Notes: generated by a model not told the origin, from the sequence alone. A DNA stretch of 64,000 nucleotides from Litomosoides sigmodontis (GCA_963070105.1 OY718807.1:8595983-8659982), one strand, 5' to 3'; shown: positions 18,906-31,944, numbered from the stretch's first letter. Program-made: numbers and translations.

Positions 18906-21009
18906 TGAAATAAAAAAAGTTTTAAGAAAATTTAATTTATTAAATTTAGAAATAATTTTAACTGTAAAATTAATAAAACTATTTGTTGGTAGGAGTGTTA
19001 AAGGATTTATTTGCTGTAAAATGATTATTTGGCGTTTCACTTTTACCTTAACTTTAGCTGATTTTCCTTCTCTTTCTCTCCCTCTCTCTCTCCCCTCCTT
19101 CCTCTTTCCTTGTACTTTTTATTTCATGATGCTTATTTATTAGTTAGCTAAATAATGCAAAATTTTTTTTTCAAATGGTGATCGTTGAAATTAATGTTGT
19201 AATTGTTAATACTTCCTAAAACAGTTTTTCTGTCGGTTTTTAATTTTATGGAAAGACGTAGACAATTACGCAAATGATTCTTAGTTAAAAGAAACATACT
19301 TAGGTTGATAATTTTTATTTCGTAGCTATTGAAACTAAAATTAGATAACAGTCGAATGATTAACTTTCAATAATCTCTCAACATTTCCAACTCTTTTTAA
19401 CACCATGTAATTCCATTAGCTCTTGTACTTAATTACAGTAATAGTTTTTCAGATTAATTTATTTATTAAATCATTGATTAAAATAACAAATAACAAAGAG
19501 AGCTACAACAAAATTGGTTGACATTTAATTTTGATAATTTTAAAATTTCACCTATTCAAATGTAAAATTGTTTTGAGACGAAAGAAATAGCTCGCAAAAT
19601 AGCTTCGTTTTTTTTTTGAAAATGCTTTTTACGAACAATAAATTAGAAATTGGTGTTATCAGTTAATTAACTTAAATGAATAATTGCAAAGAAAGAATGA
19701 GAGGCAATAAATGAAGATGCAGGAAGTGATTGAGAATGCAGTAACGTGATTTCCTTTTTAATTTCAAATCTCAAATTTCATACAATTGTTGGTGAAATTG
19801 CATTTTAATTACTGAAACAAATTGTTTGCATCGTTCAAAAGCAATGAAAGTTGAAGTTGTTTAAATTTCACAAATCACAGTATACGATTAACTAACTATT
19901 CCTCCTCTTCGCTTCTACGAGGTAATTATTTTGAGAGGCAATTCATAAATGAATGAATGATGAACTGCTCGATGGTCATTTCGGTTGATTTACAATTCGA
20001 CAACCAATGCAAACATTATTTTATGGCTTGCATACATTGACCGATAATTTCATCATTTTCACGAAATGTTATGCGATATTTCTGATTTGTGTATGTTACA
20101 AAGGGTACAATTAGCAAAAAACTCATTTTCATTTGCAAATTTAAATTAAAAGTTAAAGAATTAAATTTTATGTAATAAGTTTAAATAATAAAGTAACTTA
20201 ATAGTATTCAAAGACCACGGGCGAAAAATTTCTCCTCTATCAAAATTTGAAAGTGTTATCTTCAAATATTTAAATGATATTATCAAAGTAGTAGAAGATA
20301 TGAATGAACAAAATATAATTATTGCAATAATTCAAAATCACTAACTTTTTTTTTGGAGTGTTACGAAGAGCAATTGGGAAAATTAATTTCACCAATAATA
20401 CTGGTATTTTGAAAATAATACCGAGTAACAACAAAAAATTTTAAAAAAATACCCAGAAATAAATTTGTTGAGTTAAAATTTGCCCAAAACTACTAATTTG
20501 CTATGGTTAACTGTTAACTGTCATGAAATGTTGTAATTGCAATTGTTAACTGTTATAAATTATTGGAATTTGAATTGAAATTCATTTAAAAAGAAGTGAT
20601 TCTCTTACATCATTTAACTGCAAAGAGTACGTGTGCAATGAAAGATACAGAAGTAGCAGAAGTGAAAGAATGAGCAAGCATTGATTGAGGTAATTAGAAT
20701 ATCATAAATAGAACTTAATTGAGGTGTGCACGAACGATGGTCATCAGACCGATCGCATTTTATGGACGGATCATTTATGGAAGGGCGAAGGTTCAAACTC
20801 TAGAAGTGTAAATGTGCACGCAATAATCATTTCAACAAAATAATTACCACTTCATTTAGTGGCACTTTTTTGTTTTACTCAGAAAAAAATTCGACCTCAA
20901 ATTAATTTTATAAAAATTAAAGTAAAGTGCTAAAAAAAACTTTTAGTGTAAGAAATGAAACTTTTTAACAATTTGTAGTGTCCACAATTATTTACAGATT
21001 TTTTCACTC

Positions 21010-21037
21010 CACACACACACACACACACACACACACA
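21010..21037. repeat. (CA)n microsatellite
   Basis: An uninterrupted CA run of about 14 units lies upstream of the minus-strand homeobox gene. Confidence 0.95.
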
Positions 21038-21600
21038 TGCTTACACGCCTAAAACAACCAACCGTACCCACCACACACGTAAATATACTTTTTACTAGCA
21101 TACGCACGTACACGCACCCATCCACTTAAATTACTCCATTTAATGCTAAAACAAACATCAATGATTGGAAATGTGATTTGGTATTGTGAATTTGGATTAA
21201 GGAAGCAATTGACCGATTGTGGACACTCTCTTTTAATGCTCGAATGTAAAATAGGCTTGACCAATTGGAGGTGTTGCACTTATCAGCCAACACATCTTTC
21301 TTCAATACGATGGATTGGAATTGCCTGTGAAAATCACAGCAAACTAACATATTGCAATTCAATTCACAAATTATCATTATCATTGATTAGCTATCAGTGA
21401 CGTAGTGAAAGTCATTTGAAAAAAGTCATTTATAGCCAAGAAAATTTCCGCTCCATTTTTTCCAAACATCAACTGATTGTTGTTGTGAATGAAATTGATG
21501 TGGTTGAGTTCATTCACTGATAGCACAGATAACAATGATAACTATCACTCAGTGAGCAGATAAAATTCCTCCCTAACATAGCCTGTGTATATTTTTTCCC

Positions 21601-21641
21601 TCTCCCTTTCCCTCTCTTTCTCTCTCTCTCTCTCTCTCTTC
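21601..21641. repeat. TC-rich microsatellite
   Basis: A TC run with a few T insertions and no coding support; a minus-strand Arg/Glu ORF across it is an artefact. Confidence 0.85.
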
Positions 21642-22131
21642 CTCTTGTTGCTGAGAAAGTTTGGGTAATTTTTGATGGCTTATCTGTTTTTTTTTCTAGC
21701 ATCCTTGCGACAGGATATGTGCAGATTATCCCGGAAGAAGAAGGAACAAAGAAAAAAAAAAGCTAAGACCTGAAAAACAACGAGCAACACAGCGCGCACA
21801 CAGCACATCTCTTGTTTTAACAAAGCAGTGACCAGTTCGGTCATCTTGCAATACCAACCTGAAATATCAACCTATCAACCTGGAACCAATCATCTCACTC
21901 CTTCATTCCTTCCACTTTCCTTCTTCCTGTATTTTCTTGCTCAGTTGAGCAATTGACCTTAGTGGAAAATGATATTATTGCAAAAGAAATTTTGCATGTG
22001 TTTGTCAACACTAAGACATTTAATGGGTCATTGGTCATTTGGCGTCAACAATTAACTTTTTACCTTTATCTTCATCATGTTGATTGTTGTAATGTGATGT
22101 GATAGCAATCATTTTTTCTACACCTGTATGC

Positions 22132-22133
<2 letters not shown>

Positions 22134-22167
<34 letters not shown>
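22134..22167. repeat. (CA)n microsatellite
   Basis: An uninterrupted CA run of about 17 units, followed directly by short CAT/CAC/CAA-rich triplet DNA to about 22220. Confidence 0.95.
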
Positions 22168-22171
<4 letters not shown>

Positions 22172-23204
22172 CACCATCACCAACGTCATCGTCATCATCA
22201 ACAACGAAAAACAACAATGAAATTTGAAATTTGGACAAGAAAAAAAATGTCGAAATTAAACAGGTTACTAATGAAAGAGTAAGTTAAGTTCGAACGCTTA
22301 GCAAAAAAAACACTTATAGCTGACAAGTGAGTAACGATGGAGCAAAAGTGAATTTTTAAAAAAGAATTGAAAAAAAACTTATATTTATGTATTTTAATTC
22401 TTAAAAAAAATTTTTCCATTACATTCAATTATTTTTCCTTTTCCTTTGCCTAAAATAATATTTTGATTTAAAAAAAAATCGAAAATAATTACTGAAATTG
22501 AGGTATTGGAATTTTATAACTGATAATGAATGGATAATGTAGGTGCATCTTATCATTTACAACATTTCGAACACAATGCGAAATCGAATTTCGCGTCGAA
22601 GTTTTGCAATGTGATACTTTCAGTAGAAGTGAAAAGATGCGGTGAAGCAAGCGTGTATTGTGTGCAGACGGAAACACTTCGCTGTAAATATGATCCCTTT
22701 CATCCAAAAGTTAAATTAATTAAAGTTAAATTCCTTCTTTTTTAGAAATTAAACAAAAATGTTTTAAAGCGAAAGAATTTTCATTGCATTCTTTCTATCA
22801 TTTCACAAATATGCAAGAAGTGAGGAAGGAAATCTTTTTTTCTCTCACAATTCTAATAGATAGAAAAAATAATTTAAAAAAAAAAAAGAAAACTAAATAA
22901 ATAAAACTAAAACTTTCATTCTCCATCATTTACTACTTAAAACTACAAATCGTTTAAATCTGATTATCTGACATTATTGCATCATTTGATTACAACAGAT
23001 TAGCTTTAATCATTAAAAATTTTTTTTTTTTTGCAATTTAATAATTTTTTCAGAAAAAAAATTTTTTTTTCCTTTTTTGAGAAAAAAAAATTTGTTATGA
23101 TAATAAACGCAGTTTCGCATTCGTTCCTTTTTTCCTTCCTCCTTCCATAATTTATGCAAACTTCCTGGAAATGACAGGTAATATGCTAAACAAAAGCGTT
23201 AGCT

Positions 23205-23345
23205 AGCTAAAATTGAAGTGCTCCTGCTGCTGGCGGTATCGTTTCAAAATTGAAGTGATCTGGAGCCCCCCTGCCGCCTAATTGATATGGTATCGCTTAC
23301 GTACGGATATCTATCCAACCACACCGTATACCTCTTTCCCTCGAC
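23205..23345. promoter_or_regulatory. GC-rich island with internal direct repeats
   Basis: AAAATTGAAGTG occurs at 23209-23220 and again at 23246-23257. Each copy is followed by GGTATCG (23235-23241 and 23289-23295). CGCCTAATTG precedes the second GGTATCGC, mirroring CGCCCAATTG...GGTATAGC of the island at 18.8 kb. The surrounding DNA is AT-rich. Candidate regulatory element; no transcript evidence is visible. Confidence 0.35.
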
Positions 23346-24018
23346 TCGATCATTTCTTCCATTGCAAATAAATAATTCTTTAATAATTTAATTTTATAAA
23401 CTATACATTTAAATTTGTAAAAAATAACTCATATATTATCGATTACAATATTTTAACAAATTCATTTTTTCAAAAAGAAAAAAAGAAATCCAACCTTTTG
23501 TGTTTTTATTATTAGATAATTTTTTCGAATAGCAGCTAACATTATTTTAGGTAGTGCTCTTTTTTTTTTAGGAAAAAAAAGAAATTTCAAAATAAAATAT
23601 TAGAAATTTCAATTTTTTTTTGAAATTTCACGCAAAAAAACTTTTTTAGCAAAAATTTTGTTTTTTTCAAAAGCTTTCATTTTGTCTAAGTTTAAATGGT
23701 GTGTGAATTTCTTTGCACGTTAGTTTACCTTTTTCGTTGCTTTTTTTCTTCCTTTCTTTCTTTCTTTTTCTCTCTCTCTCCTTTCCAATAATAGCTACAA
23801 TTGTTAGTTAGCTTTCTTTCGGTACTTTAATGCTTTAAGATAGATCGTATCCTCTCTGAATTAAGTAATTCGAGAGGGATGCTTTGAAGTTGGCGCAAAT
23901 TTCTCTCCTCTGTTGCTTTTTCTTTTGTTCAAACCTCAAACTATTATCCTCAAATAACCACTTCAAATTTTGAGCACCACTTAATATCACTTCCAACAAA
24001 TACTTCAACACCAAAATA

Positions 24019-24055
24019 GAGAGAGATCGAGAGAGAGAGAGAAAGAGAGAGAGAA
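24019..24055. repeat. GA-rich microsatellite
   Basis: Interrupted GA run in intergenic DNA. Confidence 0.85.
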
Positions 24056-25752
24056 GCATATATACCTTTAATGATTGTCTAACTTGATCGTGCCTGTAAG
24101 GAAAAAAAAACATCAAAAAAAATTTTTTTCCGTTCTTCTTAGCTTAGCAACGAAAAGTCAGTCTCACTTATCATTTTCAATTGTAACACGTCGTTTTCAC
24201 TGATTACACGTCACCATTTTAGAAATGAAAAAAAAAAATGAAAAATAGGGAAAAAGAAAAAAAGCAACAAATACACTGCGTTGAACAATGCATGTTGAAC
24301 AATGTACTTGTTTATGTGATAAGAGAACAATAAGTGTGTGTGTGTGAGGAAGAGAAAATGATAAGAAAGAAAAGTGGGAAAAAAAACAAAGGAAAATTTA
24401 TTCAAAACGATTCAAAATTAATCATTTCACTCTGGAAATTCACAAATTTAAATAGGCAAAATGGTAGAATTTATTTCATTTCCTAACTTGATCACTAATT
24501 TGAGCAAATTTCCTTGCTTCATCACTAATTGCAACAATTTCACAATTTTGCTTCCACCCATATTTTCTGGATTTTGCAATTCTGTGGTTTAGGTGCCAAT
24601 TCAGTTTATAATTTTATGACTGTAAATTTAAATAAAAAATTTAAGAATGTATGATAGCTGTTTCGCAATAATTTTCATTTTTACTTACCTGACATGCCAT
24701 AAAACCACTAATGATACTTTTCATATAAATTATTTCATTAAATATTTTAATTAAGCGGAAAGGAAGTGTGAAATGTAAAAGAGCGATGGTGAAATTTAAA
24801 TTTCGAATGCATTTTTGCAAAATATTTTTCTGCCGCTATAACAGTAAATTTTTTACATTCCAAGTTTAAAAATTTATTTTACACATTTAAAATGATTCAA
24901 CTCATCATCTTAGGTTTTCTTTCTAAAGTTTTAATTTAAATTTTGAATTTGCAAAATTTGTCATGGCTACGTTAATGATGGATAATATTAGGAAGATTAC
25001 ACAGATAATGACGCTGAGATTTTCCAACTGCAATTAATTAATCAAATATACATTAATGTAAGACGACAGTGATTAATACCTAAACGACATGCCACTGTCC
25101 ACCTAATCATTTCTAACAGCAAACTAAATTTAAAAATAAAAGTGGTCAAAAAAAAAGTGAAACTAAATTTGATGAAATCAGAAAACTGTTCGGTTTGTAA
25201 GTAAGCTAATGTTTTCAAATATTTTCGCTTTCTAGTCTTTTAAATTAGTGAAATAAGTGTGCTCCAACACATCTAAATTGATAGAGCGGCAATGATGAAA
25301 TATTTGTTAGCTATCACCTAATTAACTAATTTGAATTTCACAAAGTATCGTTGGCTCTGAGCTATGCACATCAGCCATCAATGAAATAATTGTAATTCAC
25401 TTTGCAAAATCAATTCAAAAATGTCCGTGGTAAATTGCATATTTTCATAACTACCAGAATTTCCTAAACTTGCTATGATCATGGATTACTCTACTTATAT
25501 ACTTAACTAGTGTTGCTATAATCATGATAATATCATAATACTCTATCATTTACATATATTACGATTTCATCACTTAACGTAAGAAAAAAAATATCAATAA
25601 TTCCGTAAATGAACTAAATGAAAAGTAAATGAAAAGTTTTAACTCTTAATTTAATATGCAAAAAAGAAACCTTTAAAAAATAATTTACGAAAAACAAAAA
25701 AAAAAGACGAGAAGAATGAAAATATCTGAAGGGTTGAAAGAGAGATGAAGAG

Positions 25753-25800
25753 AGGGAGAGAGAGAGAGAGAGGAAGAAGAAGAGGAAAAGTGAAAGAGGA
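25753..25800. repeat. GA-rich microsatellite
   Basis: Interrupted GA/GAA purine run in intergenic DNA. Confidence 0.85.
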
Positions 25801-26071
25801 GGAAAATTAAATTGATATGAAAATGGAGCAAAATTGACAGGTAATCAAGATTTATATATGCTCATTGATGTTGCTGGTTCGTTCGCTTTTTTTTTTCTCC
25901 CTTCTTATTTTGAAGAGGTTTGAATTGGCTACGTCGAACACATATGTCTGCAATCACTGTTATCACCAGTGATAACAAATGTCGTCGTCGACAAACTGAT
26001 CTCTTCCATCTTCTCATTTCACGTTCCACAAAAATGATTATCACAGAGGAGATAAGGTTTGGTTGATGCTC

Positions 26072-26113
<42 letters not shown>

Positions 26114-26152
26114 GTGATGATGGTGATGATAAATGATAATGATGATGATGAT
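26072..26152. repeat. (GAT)n trinucleotide repeat
   Basis: About 27 triplets of GAT with occasional GGT and AAT variants. The poly-His ORF on the minus strand comes from this repeat and is not a gene. Confidence 0.95.
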
Positions 26153-26366
26153 CGTCGCTGTTGACAAATGACAGATGAGGAAGAGTTTATTTGATTGTAG
26201 CAGGTAAGCTATTTATCACTTATCACTCATCTCCATCATCATCCTCATCATCTGAACACTTAAGAGAGGATTATCTTCACCTATTAGATACACAAATGCC
26301 AGGCAATGTGTTACATAGAAAATTAAACAAAGCGAAAAAAAACGGAGTAACGAGAAGAGGAGACAG

Positions 26367-26367
<1 letters not shown>

Positions 26368-26400
<33 letters not shown>
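26368..26400. repeat. (GA)n microsatellite
   Basis: A nearly pure GA run. Arg/Glu and Leu/Ser ORFs cross it on opposite strands, as expected for a repeat. Confidence 0.9.
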
Positions 26401-26408
<8 letters not shown>

Positions 26409-26592
26409 AGAGTATTATAGCTAAAAATGAATTTATTAAAATTCAGCAAAAAATTTACAGTAAAAATTTTTTTTTTTGTAATTTAACTATTTTATTAATT
26501 TTTCTATAGCATTACGAATGAGAAAAATTTTTTGTGCTTAAAAGAAAGAATAAAATTAGCAGTTGATGTTGTTGGTTCGTATGGTGTTTTTT

Positions 26593-26596
<4 letters not shown>

Positions 26597-26631
<35 letters not shown>
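26597..26631. repeat. (TC)n microsatellite
   Basis: A TC run 200 bases from the preceding GA run and in the opposite orientation, so the pair can fold into a purine/pyrimidine stem. Confidence 0.9.
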
Positions 26632-27841
26632 TCGGAATATTCGAATTTTAATTTCAAAGTCGCATCATAAAATGAATTAAATTAGGTTTTGCCGTTAACC
26701 TGGAACGATAGAAAACAATAAATTTGGGAGAGGAAATGCTATAATTTCACAATTAATTTGTAAAAATTTCAACGATTCCGAGCTGCGCAATAGTTCAGTG
26801 GCAATGGGTCGAGTTTAAGAGTTTGGGCGTGCAGGTTTGATTCAGCAGCGCGCGTAAGTTGAATCTCAACGGTGACATCTAGCAAAGCTGTTGGGATGGT
26901 AAGAAAAGCGCAAAATTACTGCGGTGGTCGTTCTCCGTGCGTGTGATGCGCTTATCCAAATAGCGCATTTACCGTCCCGTAACTTCCACACAAAGCAAAC
27001 ACACTCAGCAAACTTCCCACAAATTAATTCGTGGTTTTGAAAAGTACCACAGGTCACTCACTTCTGGTCAGAGCTTCCGTTCATTTACTCATTTGCTTAA
27101 TTAGCAAATGGTTGTTAATGTCTGAAATTTGTTCACAATGTTTATTCATACATCGAAACACTTATTTGTCCTCTTCTTTTCTTTCTTTCAAGCCGACCAC
27201 CGAAACAACTCCGATTGAATTTTAATTGTGATACATTTTTGTTTAGTATCAAAATGTGCAAAATGAAAATGGAATTATTTAAGATGTTTTATGCTTATTA
27301 AATGTATCCCTAGGTTTAAAAAAAAAAACGGAATACTGAAAAAAAAATAGAGAAAAGAGCAGGTGAAACAGATTACTAATTCAGCAATTACTGTTTATTA
27401 TTTTGTTTTAAGAAGTATTTCTTAAATTTCAAAAAAAAAAAATTTTTTTTCTTTGCTACGAACGAATAGTTAATTTCATAATTTTGTCACTAGTTTTTAA
27501 TTTGTAATTTTCAAATGATCACTCATTAATCGGTTTATCATCAATGCATGAATGTGTTAGGCGGCTAGTTGCAAGAAAAATTTAATTTATCTACTGATTT
27601 CAAGAAATGAAATATGCGTTGTGTACATTTGTTTCCTTTTTTGTTCCTCACTTTTTTGCACATCGAAGGATTCAATCGTTTTTTTTCGAGCATTTTTTCA
27701 AATTCAAATTGAATTTAGATTGAAAGTTTGAAGTTCATTGTCAATTTCACATTCTTACAATTTAACTAAGCAATTAATAGAGCTAAATATGCACATTCCT
27801 TTTCCCTCTTGAAACCTTAAATTTTTTCCCTCAATTTGCAA

Positions 27842-28105
27842 GCTTAGTAGTGAAAAAATTTCAATGGTAGCAAAAAACTTCAGTGACAAAAAAAAATCCT
27901 AAATCGCTGATTGAAAAAAAAAGCCTGCAGTGATAATAGCTCGAAATTCAGTGATGACGAAAACTTCAGTGGCAAAAAATTCAAGTTCATAGATGAAAAA
28001 ACCTTCTGTGATAAAAAAAAATGAAATTTACTGATAGGGAAAACTTGAATGATAAAAAAAAATCGAAATTCATAGGTGAAAAAAAAACCTTCAATGATAA
28101 AAGGA
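27842..28105. repeat. Degenerate minisatellite, about 40-50 bp period
   Basis: Six to seven diverged units repeat the pattern AACTTCAGTGATAAAAA, then AAATTCA, then a TGATGAAAA-like tail. Recognisable unit starts lie near 27876, 27924, 27970, 28007, 28046 and 28086. Units differ by many substitutions and by A-run length, so the array is old. No ORF follows it. Confidence 0.6.
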
Positions 28106-29165
28106 AAAAAAAAGCATCCAAATTGTATGAAAATTCAACTGTTAGTTCAGTGAAGCGAAATTAGACAGCAATTCTAACGCTTTCGTTTTCTTTTTGCTTC
28201 TATTTATTTAGTTTCTTTTTCTTTCGTTTTTTTTTTCTCAAATAATTTATTCCAATTGATAGTTTTGGCATTGACTGTAACAATTAGCAATTACTGTAAA
28301 AAGTGATTTGCGTTTCAAAAATAAAAACAAAAAAAAATGAAATAAAGAAAAAGGAAAAAAAAGTGTGTTGGTGAAGCGGTTATCTTATGGTATTGATCGA
28401 TTTAGCAAAAAATGAGTTCCTTCCATTTTGCACAATTTTTATGATTTCAATTCGAATCAACTCGTCGCCCTTCGTCAAGGTTTCTTCAACTGTTGTTTTT
28501 TTTTCTTTTTGTTTTGTTTTATTTTATTTTGTTTTTTTTTTCCTTCCGCTTTCAACACATTTCATCTCGGCACACTGCCACGTCTGTTACAGTTCACATT
28601 CATTTCATTTTCCTCGTCTTTGTCAGTTACCCATTTCAATTTCTATTTCAACTCTATATTGATTTATCGATTTTAACCGTTTTGAAACGTTTCCATTCTC
28701 ATCCTCTTTACATGTAGCGCCTGAGGAGGAGAAGAATTGGGTAGAATGAGCAATCCCAAGTGGAATGAGATGTGAAAAATATTACTGAAAATCGTCTTTC
28801 TTTTCTTTTTTTTAAAAAAATAAATTCAATTGAATGTCAGTCTTTTTTGAAAACGAATTTTTTTTCCCATAAGTTTTTATTTACTCTTTCATACGGTCTG
28901 ACAATTCAATCAAATACACTATGTGCTTTTGTTTGCCTAATTTTTTTCGCCTTTCTTTTATTATGGTTTTATTTCATTGAAGTGAAGAACTGAAGAAATT
29001 AAACGACGAAAATTTAAACGAACGAAACAAGCCCATTCAGACTGTGTGTCCAAATTGCTATGTATGTTCTTTTTTTCTTTCAAATTCATTTCAAATATAA
29101 TTTTTCCTTCATTCATACATAATATGAGAAATTAGCTAGCAATTTCAGGAAACAGTATTAATTGA

Positions 29166-29281
29166 GTTATAATTTTAGGCTAAAATTATAACAAATGTAG
29201 AAAGGCGATGGTACTGTATGCTATCTAATTGCATATTTCAACGTTCAGTGCATTTTTGTCCTGCATGTGACAGTACCATTG
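29166..29281. ncRNA. Two adjacent hairpins, candidate structured RNA or regulatory element
   Basis: Hairpin one is a perfect 12-bp palindrome with a 3-base loop: GTTATAATTTTA at 29166-29177 and its complement at 29181-29192. Hairpin two begins 15 bases later: ATGGTACTGT (29208-29217) pairs exactly with ACAGTACCAT (29270-29279), and ATGC/GCAT can extend the stem past a small bulge, leaving a loop of about 40 bases. The size is similar to a microRNA precursor, but I recognise no known microRNA seed. Transcription is unproven. Confidence 0.25.
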
Positions 29282-30301
29282 GTCAACAGTACCTGACAAC
29301 TGCAAGCACAAGGAACAACAACAACAACTGCTCCACATCATCGTCCAATTAGGAGAATTTCATTTAATTTTTATGATTGAATGAATGAAGGCAAATGGAA
29401 GCTTCTGTTGCTTCTTTTTTAATTTCAGCTAATCCCATAGCTAATGGAAATTTTTTTTTAATTTCAATTTGAAATGTTGAATCATCTCCATCATTCCACC
29501 ACACGTCTATCTACATGTATGTAAAATGTGTGCGTGTGTGTATAACGTATTTTAAAAATATTGCTTAATTCCATTTAGCATATTTTATTAGTAAAAAAAA
29601 AAAAAAAACGGTGACGGTGTAACATTAAACGAAATAGCAAGAAATGATATCAGGAAAGTTTTGTGGATTTTATATGAGTTTTCACTGATCACTGATTGCA
29701 AAGGAATGCTAAATGAAAGTTTTGACAAAAAATTAACCTTTCAAATTTTTATTTCAAATTTATCCTTTTTCTTACTTTTAGTAAATGCATGCTTCTCGAA
29801 GATTTTCCTATGCTAGTTCATTTTTCTTTTTATAGCTAGCACGATGAGATTTTGATGAATTTTGCTCCATTATATTTCTTATTTTATTGTATTTTATTAA
29901 TTTGAGCTTTGAATGAGTGTTAGCTTGTGGCAATTGTTCCGTTCCATTCAATAAATGAAAATAAATTCGAATAAAAAAAAACATAATTTTGATTGATTAC
30001 GTAATTTCCACTGCTCTCTCATTTCACTCATTGCAAACTTTCCCAACCATGCTTTCTCATTTACGAACGAATTAGCATCATTTCCATCTCTCAATTTTAA
30101 ATCAATTAAATTTTGAAGTTAAAATTTAGTAAGAGTTCTCCAGTTGTTGGTAACACATGCACCATGCAACGTACATTTGTTGTTTTTAAATTATTCAGAG
30201 TATGATGAAATTGATGAGGGATAATAAAATGTTGGCATGAAGAAATTCGAATAAACAATTTCCCTCTATCTATCAGTGAGTTCTTTTAGTGCTAACGACA
30301 G

Positions 30302-30362
30302 TAGCTCTAGCTCTAGCTCTAGCTGTAGCTCTAGCTCTAGCTGTAGCTGTAGCTGTAGCTGC
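30302..30362. repeat. TAGCTC/TAGCTG hexanucleotide array
   Basis: Ten hexamers in tandem alternate TAGCTC and TAGCTG, followed by a short TAG-triplet tail to about 30375. AGCT recurs every six bases. Confidence 0.95.
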
Positions 30363-30598
30363 AATAGTAGTAGTAAACTGAAATAGTAAAAATAGTGGTA
30401 GGAGTAGTAGTGCTTTTCTTATTTGTTAACAATTATGAGTTAAAATAGCATTGATTTCTCTTCCTCTCATTCATCGCGCTTTATAGACTGTCTTTCATTG
30501 AGCGCAAAAGTTCAATTTTTTTTTTCGTTTTTTGAATCGGCGACTGTCATTATCCAAATATCATTGTCGTTCATATATCATTATAGTCGTTATATGTC

Positions 30599-30652
<54 letters not shown>
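30599..30652. repeat. (GT)n microsatellite
   Basis: A GT run with one TTT and one AT interruption. Confidence 0.93.
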
Positions 30653-30738
30653 TACTTATTAAGCAATCATTCATTCATTTGTCTTGTCTGTTTTTTAAAA
30701 TGTAGTAAATGTTGTTGATGATATTGTCGCATACAGAG

Positions 30739-30740
30739 AG

Positions 30741-30772
<32 letters not shown>
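30739..30772. repeat. (GA)n microsatellite
   Basis: A GA run 90 bases downstream of a GT run, in intergenic DNA. Confidence 0.9.
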
Positions 30773-30775
<3 letters not shown>

Positions 30776-31215
30776 ATTTATGAAACAGTACGTGATACAA
30801 CCTTGATGATTAAGTGAACACACACATACATTATTATCACAAATGTCTTCAGCATTCAAATAATTTCAATTAATTGAAGTGAAAATGTCAAAAATAACAC
30901 GTACACTTTTTTTTGCATAAAATGTCGGTATCATTCATTGTAAGGAATGTGAAATGCAAATATGCCATTTCCGCTTTTCCTACGCCATATGAATTTAGGT
31001 ACAACAACAACAAATGAAAAAAAACTTACAATCGTAAAATTTAATAGTCTTTTCTAGTCAGTAGCAGCTGCGCTTCATTATGAAAATATTAAAATTAAAT
31101 AACTCATAAAGGATTAACTTACATTTTAAATTAATTTGTGCTCATAGTACCTATTTACTGATAAAAATGATAAAATTTTGGAAGACAAATTTATTTACAA
31201 ATGGAAAATCACTTT

Positions 31216-31281
31216 TGTGTGTGTGTGTGTGTGTGTGGGTGTGTGTGGGTGTGTGTGGGTGTGTGTGGGTGTGTGTGTGTT
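31216..31281. repeat. GT tract with a GTGTGTGGGT decamer super-repeat
   Basis: After ten or so GT units the tract passes into four copies of a GTGTGTGGGT-type decamer, then back to plain GT. The Cys/Val and His/Thr ORFs across it are artefacts. Confidence 0.93.
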
Positions 31282-31944
31282 CATTTTTGAGAATAAATAC
31301 TTGTGCGGAAAAATTAAATGGTATGAATTGTGAAATGAAAATGATGTCGGACGGACCGGACGAACGAACGGACCTCTTCTTCCACTTTCCGATCCATTCA
31401 ACAAATAGCAATTCCATTCATTCACTTCACAACACCTCACCGCACAAAATTTCATTCCTCCTCTCTCGGCACTTCCTCCTCGTGAGCGATAGCGCAAGCA
31501 AGCACTGTTACAAGTTGCTGACTCATCACCATTTCGTTAAACTTCCATTTAATCTATTTTTGCATATTTTATCGTTTCCCCTCCTTCTTGCTCCTCCCTC
31601 AATTTTCATCCTCTTCGTGCTTGAAATTCAAGAAGTGTTTGTTTGTTGGTGGAATGTGAGAAACACTATGCTTTCATCGGTTTGCATGAATTGTGGAAAA
31701 TTTCATAATAATTGTTTTTTAAAAAAAAATAAGATAAAATAGTATTCAAGCAAAATTCCACCGCAATATTTTCTTGGTTTTTTTGTTTTTTTTTTTATTT
31801 TTAGCTCAAACGTATTATTTGAAATAACATATATTAATGAAATATATGATTTGAAGTTAAACTTTTTTATGTTTTCAGTAAAATGTAAAATGTATGGGAA
31901 TTTAGAAAGCTTAAATTGATATTTACGTGCATATATAAATTGAG

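Noticed and set aside
25862..26167. Poly-His ORF
   Set aside because: It is a translation of the GAT triplet repeat.
26777..26860. A functional tRNA gene
   Set aside because: The acceptor and T stems do not pair properly despite A- and B-box-like motifs.
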